A DNA stretch of 64,000 nt from Bacteroidales bacterium. Its GTDB lineage: Bacteria > Bacteroidota > Bacteroidia > Bacteroidales > Tenuifilaceae. The notes under the pieces were generated by a model. That model ran no database searches, had not been told where the DNA came from, and was given only the letters and a program-made list of their open reading frames with translations. Numbering within the stretch: the first letter of the stretch is position 1; every line of letters begins with the position of its first letter. The translations under genes were made by a program, and so were the position numbers. The stretch is taken from contig JAGPEQ010000001.1 in the NCBI GenBank assembly GCA_018056955.1, positions 104,392 to 168,391 on the forward strand, read 5' to 3'. Shown here piece by piece: positions 38,158-47,221 of the stretch.

Positions 38158-39333
38158 CTAGCTGACCCTACGGGGAGGGACAACCTCCTTGGTGGGGTCG
38201 AACATGTAGCGGTAGGTTATGTGTGTTTTACGCACCCGAGCACCAATTTGTTCGGCCACGCGTCGCATGGTGGGGTTAAAATCGCCAATCCAGTTCAGCT
38301 CCAGCTCGGTGTAACGGAATCCAGGGGCTAAAGCCCGCTTAGCGAATTCATTTACCAGCGCACCCTCAACTCCCTTTCCCTGGTGCTTTGGAACAATACC
38401 AAAAATCAGGCCAATGGCCTTGGTGCAAACCTTTTTAACTTTAAGTAAGTACAAAAAGTACAACTTGGAAAGGATATCGAACTTACCGTTCAGGTGCCTT
38501 ACAACCTGATTAAGGTCGGGTACCATGATAAAAAATCCAATGGGTTCGCCCTCGTAGTAAGCAAAGTACATGAGCTCGGGGTCAATAATAGGCTTCATGG
38601 TTTTCATTAGAGCCATGGCGTGAGCCTCAGTAATTTTTTTAACACCGGTGTATCGGCCCCAAGCGTTGTTATAAATGGTGCGGAAATCCTCGGCAAACTT
38701 CTTCAAATTCTTTTTCGATATTGTTGTAATGGTGTACGAAGGGTTACGAGCAATACGCTCGGCCTTTTCCCAAACAACCGGGTCAACATTTTCAGAGTTA
38801 ACTAACCGGTGGTAGGTGTACTGGTGGAAGTAAACCTTAAATCCATAGTTTTCGAAGAGGTTGCGGTAGTATGGCAAGTGGTAATCCATGCAGTAGTTGG
38901 GCGGGAAATCGCCATCAACCAGCAGGCCCCACCAGCGATCGCGGTCGCCAAAGTTAATGGGGCCATCCATGGCCTCCATGCCTTTTGATTTGAGCCACTC
39001 CCGGGCAGTATCGAACATCAGGTTAGCCGCCTCCTGGCTATTGATGCACTCAAAAAATCCTATGCCACCCGTAGGCTGCTCAGAGTTTTTGGCAATCTCT
39101 TTATCGTAGAAAGCAGCAATTCGGCCAACCGGTTTACCGTTATCGTATAAAACCCAGCGGATAGCCTCGCCATGGCGGAAATGCTTGTTAACCTCGGGGT
39201 TGAAAACATTCTCAATATCCATGTCAAGCGGGCGTATCCAGTTTGGATAATCGCTGTAAAGCGAAAGCGGTAGTTCAAGAAAATCGTTACGGGTGTGTTT
39301 ACTGTTTACCTCTACAAGTTTGAAATTAGCCAT
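38158..39333 (-). CDS. GNAT-fold N-acetyltransferase-like protein
   Basis: The 391-residue protein starts MANFKLVEVNSKHTRNDFLELP and contains GFFECINSQEAANLMFDTAREWLKSKG, MDGPINFGDRDRWWGLLVDG and a C-terminal GNAT-like region (about 240-375) with FAYYEGEPIGFF, IVPKHQGKGVEGALVNEFAKRA and TELELNWIGDFNPTMRR. The HQGKGV segment fits the acetyl-CoA pyrophosphate loop (Q/RxxGxG/A). This is a recurrent Bacteroidota family with no assigned substrate. It is 6 bp downstream of ispD on the same strand. Confidence 0.8.
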   Translation of the reverse strand: MANFKLVEVNSKHTRNDFLELPLSLYSDYPNWIRPLDMDIENVFNPEVNKHFRHGEAIRWVLYDNGKPVGRIAAFYDKEIAKNSEQPTGGIGFFECINSQEAANLMFDTAREWLKSKGMEAMDGPINFGDRDRWWGLLVDGDFPPNYCMDYHLPYYRNLFENYGFKVYFHQYTYHRLVNSENVDPVVWEKAERIARNPSYTITTISKKNLKKFAEDFRTIYNNAWGRYTGVKKITEAHAMALMKTMKPIIDPELMYFAYYEGEPIGFFIMVPDLNQVVRHLNGKFDILSKLYFLYLLKVKKVCTKAIGLIFGIVPKHQGKGVEGALVNEFAKRALAPGFRYTELELNWIGDFNPTMRRVAEQIGARVRKTHITYRYMFDPTKEVVPPRRVS

Positions 39334-39338
39334 GACAG

Positions 39339-40022
39339 TTAAATTGGTTTACTACGTATCAGCATTTCAGCAATCTGTAAATCGAAAGGAGTTGTAATTT
39401 TAATGTTTTCCCGGTTACCCTCAACGGTATGTATGGTGTATCCCTGCGATTCTACTACTGAGGCATCGTCGGTAAAGTAGGGTTGCTCAGGAACGTTATA
39501 GCATTCCTTAATCAGCTCCGATTTAAAAACCTGAGGGGTTTGCACAAGTAAAACGCTATTACGGTCAAATGCTTTAGAGGTACTGCCCTCAACCAGGCGC
39601 ACCGATTCAACAGGTTTGATTACGGGAATTGCAATACCTTTTTGGGCTGCAGTTGCATAGCACTCCTCAATAACCTGTTTTGAAACAAGTGGCCGAACGC
39701 CATCGTGAATGGCGACAAGGGAGTTGTTTAAAGGGATTAGGGAAAGACCATTTTTAACCGACTGAAAGCGAGTTTCACCCCCGGCAGTAAGGGTTAAATT
39801 TGCGGTAAAATTATACTCAACGCAAAGGTTTTTCCATCGCTCCATCTGGTTTTTGGGGAGAACAAGCACAATACCGGGTTTTTGGGGAAGGGACAAAAAA
39901 AGCTCAATGGTATGCATTAGAATGGGCTTGCCGTTCAGGATCAGGAACTGCTTGGGGGCTTCGGAACCCATTCGTTGACCCGAGCCACCGGCAACAATAA
40001 CCGCAAAACGATTAGTGCTCAT
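39339..40022 (-). CDS. ispD: 2-C-methyl-D-erythritol 4-phosphate cytidylyltransferase
   Basis: The 227-residue protein has the nucleotidyltransferase loop VIVAGGSGQRMGSEAPKQFLILNGKPILMHTIE at the N-terminus, HDGVRPLVS in the middle, and RNSVLLVQTPQVFK and YTDDASVVE-like FTDDASVVESQGY, followed by GNRENIKITTPFDLQIAEML. All are IspD signatures. It makes CDP-ME in the MEP isoprenoid pathway. Length is normal. It leads a two-gene unit with the GNAT gene. Confidence 0.96.
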   Translation of the reverse strand: MSTNRFAVIVAGGSGQRMGSEAPKQFLILNGKPILMHTIELFLSLPQKPGIVLVLPKNQMERWKNLCVEYNFTANLTLTAGGETRFQSVKNGLSLIPLNNSLVAIHDGVRPLVSKQVIEECYATAAQKGIAIPVIKPVESVRLVEGSTSKAFDRNSVLLVQTPQVFKSELIKECYNVPEQPYFTDDASVVESQGYTIHTVEGNRENIKITTPFDLQIAEMLIRSKPI

Positions 40023-40584
40023 AAAGTAAGATTATCGGCTCCGAAAGTTATCAAAAATTATCCCAAGTGCAATGACTTAAGGGGTTAATTCGGGATGAGT
40101 CGGAGTGGAAGGAATATGAGGGAGTTATAGTCCGTTAAACGTTAAACGTGAGCCGTTAAGCGCGTGAATAAAGTTAGAATGAGTAGTAATATGAAGAAGT
40201 TAGAGGAAGTTAGAGGAAGACGAATCATGAATCGTTAAACGTAACCGTTAAAAGTTAACCGTTAAAAGTAAAAGCGTGAATAAAAGTCGGAATGAGTAGT
40301 AATATAAAGAAGTTAGAAGAAGTTAGAGGAATATGAATCGTGAACCGTTAATCGTTAAAAGTTAAACATGTGAATATGATGGAGTTAGAAGAAGTTAGAG
40401 GAAGACGAATCAAGAATATTTAAACGTAACCGTTAAATGTGAACCGTTAAATGTAAAAGCGTGAATAAAAGTCGGAATGAGCTGGAATGGTAGAATGTGA
40501 GGGAAGTAAATGTAGAGAAAATAAAAAAAACATCTTTCCGAAAACGTTTGCGGGTTTATTAAACCATAAAACAATGGCAAAATG
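40023..40584. repeat. Gene-free gap with degenerate tandem repeats
   Basis: From about 40125 to 40505 a roughly 110-180 bp composite unit recurs: GCGTGAATAAAAGTCGGAATGAG (40160, 40271 and 40459 regions) joined to GAAGAAGTTAGAGGAAG and strings of CCGTTAAACGT. The same CGTTAACCGTGAGCC words occur at 48240-48290. Only shadow ORFs are present. Confidence 0.75.
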
Positions 40585-40615
40585 TTGATTTTCAACAATT
40601 GAATGCTGATATTTG
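40585..40615 (+). promoter_or_regulatory. Predicted promoter of the acyl-CoA synthetase gene
   Basis: A TTG at 40585-40587 (-33 element) is separated by 20 bp from GATATTTG at 40608-40615, one mismatch from TAnnTTTG. Transcription would begin near 40622, which supports the ATG at 40643 over upstream candidates. Confidence 0.5.
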
Positions 40616-40642
40616 CGGGGATGCATGGTAAAAACAACATAT

Positions 40643-42301
40643 ATGGTTAAGTACAACTATGTAAAGGAGTTTGTTGAGAAACCCATTAGGAAACACTGGG
40701 AACTCAACTCGCTATCGGATTTTAAAGGGGAAACCTTTACCTATGCCGATGTAGCCCGAAAAATACACTATCTCCATAAACTATATCAAATATGGGGTGT
40801 AAAAACTGGCGATAAGGTTGCCCTTGTGGGAAGGAATAATGCTGAGTGGGGCATAGTGTATCTTTCCGTAATATCATATGGGGCTGTTATTGTGCCAATA
40901 CTACCGGATTTTTCGCCAACCGAGATACACAACATTGTAAACCATTCCGATTCTGTGCTTCTTTTTGCAGGCGATATGGTTTGGGGCGGCCTGAACCAAG
41001 CCGAAATGCCCAACCTAAAAGCAATATTCAGCATTTCAGGGTTTAACCTCCTTGTTTCAAATGATGAGGAAAGCCGAAGGCTATTTGAGGCTGCAAAATC
41101 CTCAATTACCGATGAGATGAAAAGTCTCACCCCCGACAAGGTTAACTATCCCGAAGTACCAAACAGTGAGCTTGGGGTTATCAGCTACACATCGGGGACA
41201 ACTGGATTCTCAAAGGGAGTAATGCTGCCACTTAACAGTCTGGCAGCCAATACCGATTATGCCCGAAATAACATGCACCTGGTAAAGGGCGATCAAATTG
41301 TATCGTTTTTACCGCTGGCACACGCATTTGGATGTGCTTTTGAATTTCTATTCCCATTTGCCATGGGGTGCCATATTACGTTTTTAACCAAAATCCCGTC
41401 GCCCCCTATAATTCTTGAGGCATTTGCCAAGGTTCGCCCACGCTTAGTGCTGACTGTGCCCCTGGAAATAGAAAAGATTTTCAAGAAACAAGTATAGCCT
41501 AAGATTGAAAAGCCCGCCATGAAGGTTTTACTCAACATTCCATTGCTAAATAAGGTAATATTTAAGAAGATTAACGAGAAACTATCAAATGCATTTGGTG
41601 GCAATTTTCATGAGATAGTAATAGGTGGTGCAGCGCTAAACCCCGATGTAGAACGCTTCCTACGTCGTATTAAATTCAAGTATACAGTTGGGTATGGGAT
41701 GACAGAATGCGGCCCGCTTATTTCGTATTCGGGGTGGCGTACCAATCCCATGGGCTCGTGCGGCAAGGTGATAAACTACCTTGAGATGAAAATAGATTCA
41801 TCGGACCCATATAGCGAGGTTGGCGAAATTCTGGTAAGGGGTGAGAACGTAATGATGGGCTACTACAAAAACCCCGAAGCCACCCAAAAGGCGTTGGACA
41901 ATGGCTGGCTACACACTGGCGATTTGGGGGTATACGACAGTAAAGGTTTTATATACATAAAAGGCCGAAGTAAAAGCATGATACTTGGCCCAAGTGGTCA
42001 AAACATTTACCCCGAGGAGATTGAGGCACGGCTTAATAATATTCCTTTTGTTCAGGAATCGCTTGTGATAGAGCAAAAGGGTAAACTTATTGGGTTGATT
42101 TACCCCGATTACGAGTCGGTTCAGCAGCAAGGTATTGACCCCGATAAGCTGGAGCCGGTTCTTGAACACCATCGCCTTGAGGTAAACAAGCATCTACCCC
42201 AGTATAGCCAAATAGCCAAGCTTGTGGTTCACAACCAGGAGTTTGAGAAAACTCCCAAAAAGAGCATTAAACGGTTCAAATACCAGTACTCCGACAACTA
42301 G
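40643..42301 (+). pseudogene. Long-chain acyl-CoA synthetase interrupted by one in-frame TAG
   Basis: The reading frame runs from 40643 to 42301, with a single TAG at 41495-41497. Upstream it encodes the AMP-binding P-loop VISYTSGTTGFSKGVMLP and FLPLAHAFGCAFEFL. Downstream, in the same frame, come VIGGAALNPDVERFLRRI, VGYGMTECGPLISY, GWLHTGDLG, YIKGRSKSMIL and the C-terminal catalytic-lysine region KTPKKSIKRFK. Without the stop the protein would be about 552 residues, the family norm. The stop context (KKQV-stop-PKIEKPAM) suits a CAG-to-TAG change. No frameshift is present. It is a recent pseudogene, a read-through gene or a sequence error. Confidence 0.85.
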
Positions 42302-42717
42302 TTGTGTTCCGATAATAGTAAAACCCGGAGCATTATTAGGTAAAGTATTGGAAGCATAACGGTTTGTAAAAACCTAAAGAAAAAAAAGTTGAGTATACCG
42401 CGGTAAATGAGAATACCTAGAAGGGTAATAATAGAACAATCGAGCAGGGCCAGGAAAACCCTGCTTGTTTTTTTATGAAAAACTTTTGGCAGCAAGTGCT
42501 GTAGGCTAACCCCGGACATGTGGTAAAGGCAAATGGTAAGAATAACAGGGGTAATAATTCCGAAAACCAGAAGAATAAAAGGCGATTGTAAAATCCTGAA
42601 TGAGTATAGAATACCAAAAGATAAAAAGAGAAAAAGATTGAACGAAAACGCACCAGGCTTTTCCACCAGGTTGCGGGTCCAGAAATGCAGTATATGCTCT
42701 TTGGCTTGCTGATTCAT
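42298..42717 (-). CDS. Small integral membrane protein of unknown function
   Basis: The 139-residue protein has four predicted transmembrane segments (FNLFLFLSFGILYSF, PFILLVFGIITPVILTICLYH, VFLALLDCSIITLLGILIYRG, LQTVMLPILYLIMLRVLLL) and a short basic loop. No known family is recognised. It is 6 bp downstream of the antiporter gene on the same strand, so they are likely co-transcribed. Its stop shares CTAG with the convergent acyl-CoA synthetase stop (42298-42301). Confidence 0.6.
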   Translation of the reverse strand: MNQQAKEHILHFWTRNLVEKPGAFSFNLFLFLSFGILYSFRILQSPFILLVFGIITPVILTICLYHMSGVSLQHLLPKVFHKKTSRVFLALLDCSIITLLGILIYRGILNFFFFRFLQTVMLPILYLIMLRVLLLSEHN

Positions 42718-42723
42718 AATGAG

Positions 42724-43677
42724 TTAGGCTTTGATAATTTGATAAGCAAGATACGCCATGTAAACCATCACAAGAATCACCCCCTCGCGTCGGTCGAACT
42801 TACGACCTGGGCCACTAACTGCAAAGACTAACATTAGAATTCCAGCAGCAATGTTTAGGGCTAAATCGAGGTTTGCACCACTGTATAGCTTAATGGGGTT
42901 TATTCCGGCAGTAAGGCCCAATATTAGCAAGATATTGAAAATGTTTGAACCTACCACATTGCCAATGGCAATATCGGGTTTGTTGCGGTATGCAGCCACA
43001 ACCGAGGTGGCCAGCTCAGGTAGCGATGTTCCCGCAGCTACAATGGTTAAACCTATAATTGACTGGCTTACCCCAAGTTTTGTGGCCATATTAACAGCCC
43101 CAAGCACAATAAGTTTACCGCCTCCTACCAGAAATGCTAACCCCCAAATAACCATCAGCACCGACATCCAAAGTTTTCGGGTTTCAATTTCGGGCGAGGC
43201 TGAGGCTGGATCCTCCTTTCCAACCAGGAAATTGTAGTACATGAAAACACAAAAAAGTAAAAGTAAAACCAAGCCTGCCGACCGCGATATTACATTTAGC
43301 TCTGCTGAATCGAGGAAAACCTCGTTTGAGAGCACCCATAGCACTAAAGCCGAGAGTAAAAAGAAAGGAATTTCAACCTTTACGGTGCTATGCTGTACAC
43401 CAATCGGTTTAACCAGGGCAGCTAAACCCAGAATCATAAAAGTATTGAAAATGTTACTTCCCAAAATATTGCCAAGGGCAATATCGGAATTACCCTCTAT
43501 AGCCGAAATAAGGTTAACTGATAATTCCGGAGCCGAGGTACCAAAAGCAACCACTGTTAGGCCAATGGTTAATGCTGATATACCCAAACGCTTTGCTATA
43601 CTCGATGCGCCCTCAACAAGCCATGTAGCACCTAATACAAGGATTACTACCCCAAGAATAATAAATAAAAGATTCAT
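42724..43677 (-). CDS. Calcium/sodium antiporter, YrbG/CaCA family
   Basis: The 317-residue protein has about ten transmembrane segments in two homologous halves. Each half carries the alpha-repeat: TVVAFGTSAPELSVNL... ALGNILGSNIFNTF and TIVAAGTSLPELATSVV... AIGNVVGSNIFNIL. The GTSxPE and GN.xGSN motifs with acidic residues define K+-independent Ca2+/Na+ exchangers. A perfect TATCTTTG -7 box lies 74 bp upstream (43751-43758). Confidence 0.95.
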   Translation of the reverse strand: MNLLFIILGVVILVLGATWLVEGASSIAKRLGISALTIGLTVVAFGTSAPELSVNLISAIEGNSDIALGNILGSNIFNTFMILGLAALVKPIGVQHSTVKVEIPFFLLSALVLWVLSNEVFLDSAELNVISRSAGLVLLLLFCVFMYYNFLVGKEDPASASPEIETRKLWMSVLMVIWGLAFLVGGGKLIVLGAVNMATKLGVSQSIIGLTIVAAGTSLPELATSVVAAYRNKPDIAIGNVVGSNIFNILLILGLTAGINPIKLYSGANLDLALNIAAGILMLVFAVSGPGRKFDRREGVILVMVYMAYLAYQIIKA

Positions 43678-43750
43678 CAGTTTTAAGTTTGAAGTAAACA
43701 GACAGGTTGATTTAAACCCAATAACAATATAAAAATAAGGTTAATCAGCG

Positions 43751-43758
43751 CAAAGATA
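43751..43758 (-). promoter_or_regulatory. -7 box for the antiporter gene
   Basis: The minus strand reads TATCTTTG, an exact match to TAnnTTTG, 74 bp before the ATG at 43677. It is divergent from the plus-strand box at 43772. Confidence 0.5.
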
Positions 43759-43771
43759 CAATAGATTAGGT

Positions 43772-43779
43772 TAACTTTG
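43772..43779 (+). promoter_or_regulatory. -7 box for the Ig-like lipoprotein gene
   Basis: TAACTTTG followed by C matches TAnnTTTG and lies 30 bp before the TTG start at 43809. Only 13 bp separate it from the opposing box, so the two promoters overlap. Confidence 0.45.
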
Positions 43780-43808
43780 CTCGAAGTTTAACCTATAATA
43801 GTATAGCC

Positions 43809-45521
43809 TTGAAAAGGATTTTAATTACAGTTGGCGCTTCGGTTTTGGTTTTACTTATGTTTCCTCGGTGTGCCAAGGTGGTTTCGCCAACCGGTGGGCC
43901 AAAGGATACTATTCCCCCGGTTTTAGTCAATAGTAATCCAAAACTAAACGCAACCGGGTTTAGCGGACAAAAAATTGTTCTGGAATTTGATGAGTTTATT
44001 CAGCTCAAGGAGTTACAGCAAAAACTGTTGGTATCGCCACCTCTAAAAAGTAAACCCCAACCCAAGCAGAAAGGCAAGAAACTAGAGCTTGAGCTTACCG
44101 ACACCCTAAAACCCAATACCACATATACCTTTTACTTTTCCGATGCAGTAAGGGACAACAATGAAGGTAACCCGATTAAAAATTTTATATTCTCATTCTC
44201 AACCGGGCAAACAATCGATACCCTTACCCTTTCAGGACGTGTATTGAATGCAATTACTAACGAGCCCGTTGAAAACGCCCTTGTAATGCTTTACGATTCA
44301 TTTACCGATACCCTACCCTACACTACTCTACCCAATCATATTGCAAAAACCGATAAGGACGGAAAATACACATTGGTAAACCTAAAGCCCATAAAGTACA
44401 AGCTTGTGGTTGTTGACGATAAAAACGGCAATTACCTATATAACCAGGGTTCGGAGAGTATTGGTTTTATTTCTTATGAAGTAAACCCATCCGATAAAAA
44501 CCCCAAAAGTATCAGTATAAGACTGTTCAGGGAGGAACTCCCCAACCAAATAGTAACAGGGTACGATAGGCCTGAACGCAACATACTCTCCTTGGGCTTT
44601 TCTCGAAAACCTGTTGGTGGGTTTAGCCTGAAACCTGTTGATAGGCTTAAATTAAAGAACTGGTATGTGGTTGAACCCGATAACAATGGCGATACGCTTA
44701 AACTTTGGATAGTAAATGATGAGATAGCCAATCGTGATACCCTTATGGCCATACTTGAATACCAAAAAACTGACTCGTTATACAGGCTAAAACCACAAAC
44801 CGATACATTACGATTCCTTTACTACAAGGAAGAGGTTCAACAGTCCAAGCGTAAGGGTAAGAAAGATGAAACCGCCCAGGTAAAGAAAGGTTTTACGGTT
44901 GGCACCTCCTTACCCTCTGACAGAATGGTAATACCGAATGTGCCATTTGAACTCACGCTTCCCATACCCATTCGGAAGGCAGACAACACCAAAATATCGA
45001 TTTTCAACACCACCGACAGCATAGCTGAAGAGCAGATTAAATTGAAGGTAGATAGCCTGAACCCAAGAATTTTCAGGTTTGAAAAGGACTGGAAACCCAA
45101 TACTTCGTATAAGCTTAACGTTTTACCTGGTGCTTTTGAAGACTATACAGGTCAAACCAACGATACCCTAATGCTGGAAATGATTGGTGCCGATCCTGAA
45201 AAGTATGGTATCCTAAGAATCAACCTAACTGGCGTTAGTAAGTCAGCTGTGGTTGAATTGCTGAGCGAAAAGGGCATACCTGTTGATGCAAGAACCATTC
45301 AGGGGAATGGAATAGTAGAATTCAGTTTTGTTAAGCCGGGAAAATATAGATTACGGTTTATTGATGACTCTAACAGTAACGGGAAATGGGATTCGGGTAG
45401 CTACTTGAAGCGAATTCAGCCCGAAAGGGTTATTTACTTTACCGATGAAAAAACAAAGGGAGTTATAAATATCAGGGCAAACTGGGATAGCGAGTTACAG
45501 TTCTCATTAAAACAGGAATAA
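43809..45521 (+). CDS. Ig-like domain lipoprotein of the cell envelope
   Basis: The 570-residue protein starts with TTG; no ATG is available before the signal sequence. The lipobox is FPRC (Cys20 or nearby). The N-terminal part has the SbsA/Big_5 Ig-like pattern TGGPKDTIPPVLVNSNPKLNATGFSGQKIVLEFDEFI and KPNTTYTFYFSDAVRD. A carboxypeptidase-regulatory-like segment follows at about 140-220 (SGRVLNAITNEPVENALVMLY, GKYTLVNLKPIKYKLVVVDDKNGN). A second such unit is near the C-terminus (VKPGKYRLRFIDDSNSNGKWD). It is widespread in Bacteroidota with no defined role. It heads a run of co-directional genes to rlmN. Confidence 0.85.
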   Translation: MKRILITVGASVLVLLMFPRCAKVVSPTGGPKDTIPPVLVNSNPKLNATGFSGQKIVLEFDEFIQLKELQQKLLVSPPLKSKPQPKQKGKKLELELTDTLKPNTTYTFYFSDAVRDNNEGNPIKNFIFSFSTGQTIDTLTLSGRVLNAITNEPVENALVMLYDSFTDTLPYTTLPNHIAKTDKDGKYTLVNLKPIKYKLVVVDDKNGNYLYNQGSESIGFISYEVNPSDKNPKSISIRLFREELPNQIVTGYDRPERNILSLGFSRKPVGGFSLKPVDRLKLKNWYVVEPDNNGDTLKLWIVNDEIANRDTLMAILEYQKTDSLYRLKPQTDTLRFLYYKEEVQQSKRKGKKDETAQVKKGFTVGTSLPSDRMVIPNVPFELTLPIPIRKADNTKISIFNTTDSIAEEQIKLKVDSLNPRIFRFEKDWKPNTSYKLNVLPGAFEDYTGQTNDTLMLEMIGADPEKYGILRINLTGVSKSAVVELLSEKGIPVDARTIQGNGIVEFSFVKPGKYRLRFIDDSNSNGKWDSGSYLKRIQPERVIYFTDEKTKGVINIRANWDSELQFSLKQE

Positions 45522-45524
45522 GCA

Positions 45525-45827
45525 ATGTCAGTACTAATGAATTTTGCCATGTTCCCAACCGATAAAGGGGCAAGTGTTAGCCCCTACGTGGCTAAGATTA
45601 TTGAGCTGATAGGCGGGTTGGGTTATGAATTCAGGCTAACGGCCATGGGAACCATAGTTGAAACCCCTACCCTTCAGCAGGCCCTCGATGTGGTTGATAA
45701 AGCCTATAAGTTACTTGAGTCCGATTGTGAAAGGGTTTACGTGAGCATCAACCTCGATATCAGGAAAAGTGATTTAGGCCGGATTGATGGGAAAGTTAAA
45801 TCGGTAACAAAAAAGTTAAAAAAGTAA
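45525..45827 (+). CDS. MTH1187-family thiamine-binding protein
   Basis: The 100-residue protein has the family pattern NFAMFPTDKGASVSPYVAKIIELI, GYEFRLTAMGTIVETPTLQQALDVVDKAY and RVYVSINLDIRKS. These small ferredoxin-like-fold proteins (MTH1187/YkoF-like, PF01910) bind thiamine or precursors. Four bases separate it from the upstream gene and 10 bp from the next. Confidence 0.9.
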   Translation: MSVLMNFAMFPTDKGASVSPYVAKIIELIGGLGYEFRLTAMGTIVETPTLQQALDVVDKAYKLLESDCERVYVSINLDIRKSDLGRIDGKVKSVTKKLKK

Positions 45828-45837
45828 CCAGTAGCAC

Positions 45838-46494
45838 ATGATAAAAAAAAGTCTGACAGTATTACTCACCATTTTTGCCCTATCGGCATATAGTCAAACC
45901 TATGTTGGGGTAAAGGGGGGATACACCATGAGCGATATTGCTTTCTCGCCCGTTCAGAATACCCGTATGCTTTTTGCCGATGGATTCGATTACGGACTGG
46001 TTTTTAAGTACTTTAACCTGAAATACTTTGGTTTCCAGTCTGAGCTTTACATGGTAAACAGGGGTTACCGTAAGCCTATTGATTTGGCTGAGTTGGGCGA
46101 TACGCTTTACAAACGCGTAAACACATACATTGAACTCCCCATCTTCATGCAGGTTAGGTTTAACCTTAAGCTTTTCATGATTCATTTCAATGCCGGACCC
46201 TATATTGCATACCTGGTTCAGGCGCGCGAGGGCGATAACTCATCGGGTGAATACCAGATGAGCAACATAACCATTAATCCATTACGCGATAACCGAATCG
46301 ATTATGGATTGATTGGTGGTATTGGCTTAAGCCGCGATTTTAAGTGGGGAACTTTTTTTGCAGAGGGGCGAGTTGGATATGGTTATGGCGATATGCAAAA
46401 GCATACCTACACAGGAATGCCAAAGCAGTCAAAAGCTGTATTTCAAAGCGTAAACGTAGGCTACCTGTATCATTTTGGAAATAACGTAAAATAA
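45838..46494 (+). CDS. PorT-like outer-membrane beta-barrel protein
   Basis: The 218-residue protein has a signal peptide (MIKKSLTVLLTIFALSAYSQ), then alternating strands of an eight-stranded barrel (TYVGVKGGYTMSDIAF, KYFGFQSELYMVNRGYR, YIELPIFMQVRFNLKLFMIHFNAGPYIAY, IGGIGLSRDFKWGTFFAEGRVGYG). The order 'G.K.G...S', 'Q.EL', 'Y.E.P' and 'GP' matches the PorT/outer-membrane beta-barrel family. PorT takes part in type IX secretion in Porphyromonas. Most relatives are general barrels, so that role is not claimed. Confidence 0.8.
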   Translation: MIKKSLTVLLTIFALSAYSQTYVGVKGGYTMSDIAFSPVQNTRMLFADGFDYGLVFKYFNLKYFGFQSELYMVNRGYRKPIDLAELGDTLYKRVNTYIELPIFMQVRFNLKLFMIHFNAGPYIAYLVQAREGDNSSGEYQMSNITINPLRDNRIDYGLIGGIGLSRDFKWGTFFAEGRVGYGYGDMQKHTYTGMPKQSKAVFQSVNVGYLYHFGNNVK

Positions 46495-46552
46495 GGATAA
46501 AACAGGCGAACCTTTTTAGCCCTCAGCATGTTTAGGTTCAAAAGTTATCTTG

Positions 46553-47218
46553 ATGAAAAGCTGGAACGAAATACCTTACGATATACAGCGTGTAATTTCG
46601 AATACCGCAGTAGCCCCCGGCGCATATATTCTGAAGTTTAAAAAAAATAACCCCTTTATTGCAGGCCAAGTGCTTGCCTTGGGTGTTTCCAAGGAAATAG
46701 AACCACGGTATTATAGCATTGCCTCGGCCGAAAACGACGAGCTGATATCGATACTTTATACTGAAAGGGTTGAAGGGAAACTAACACCCATGCTATCGCT
46801 CTTAAAACCAGGCGAAAACATAATGGTTTCCAAACCATTTGGAACCTTTACTCATGTCAAGCCTTCGCCCGTATTCATTGCAGCAGGAACAGGAATTGCC
46901 CCATTCATGTCGATGTTGCTTACGGGTAAGGCAAGCGGAGTTACCCTCATACATGGCGCGCCCTACCCCGAATACTTTTACTACTCCGATACTCTAATAA
47001 GTAGGCTTGGCGAAAACTATATCCGATGCTGCTCACGTTGCCAGCCCGGATGCCTGTTTGTGGGGCGCGTAACTGACTTTGTGAAACAGTGGAACGACCT
47101 GGATGTCAATAGGCCCTACTACCTTTGCGGTAGTGCCGAGATGGTTGTGGAAACCCGCGATATACTGATATCGAGAGGTGTTCCTGTGAGCAATATAAAT
47201 TCGGAGATATACTTTTAG
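46553..47218 (+). CDS. FAD/NAD(P)-binding oxidoreductase, ferredoxin-NADP reductase type
   Basis: The ATG at 46553 is preferred over a TTG at 46550. The 221-residue protein has the FAD-binding RYYSIAS motif (RxYS), the NADP-binding GTGIAPFMSMLL, YYLCGSAEMVVETRDILI and a C-terminal acidic-aromatic ending NSEIYF. It lacks a 2Fe-2S domain. It is likely a short FNR that moves electrons between NADPH and a ferredoxin/flavodoxin; the partner is unknown. It ends 3 bp before rlmN. Confidence 0.88.
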   Translation: MKSWNEIPYDIQRVISNTAVAPGAYILKFKKNNPFIAGQVLALGVSKEIEPRYYSIASAENDELISILYTERVEGKLTPMLSLLKPGENIMVSKPFGTFTHVKPSPVFIAAGTGIAPFMSMLLTGKASGVTLIHGAPYPEYFYYSDTLISRLGENYIRCCSRCQPGCLFVGRVTDFVKQWNDLDVNRPYYLCGSAEMVVETRDILISRGVPVSNINSEIYF

Positions 47219-47221
47219 CTG

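Noticed and set aside
37858..38331. 157-residue plus-strand ORF over the DUF1896 region
   Set aside because: Antisense shadow of the DUF1896 gene and the end of the GNAT gene; the minus-strand reading has clear family patterns.
40125..40505. Repeated words CCGTTAAACGT / GTGAATAAAAGTCGGAATGAG suggested a CRISPR array
   Set aside because: Repeat units vary in length and sequence, have no constant spacer length and no cas genes nearby; they are degenerate tandem repeats.
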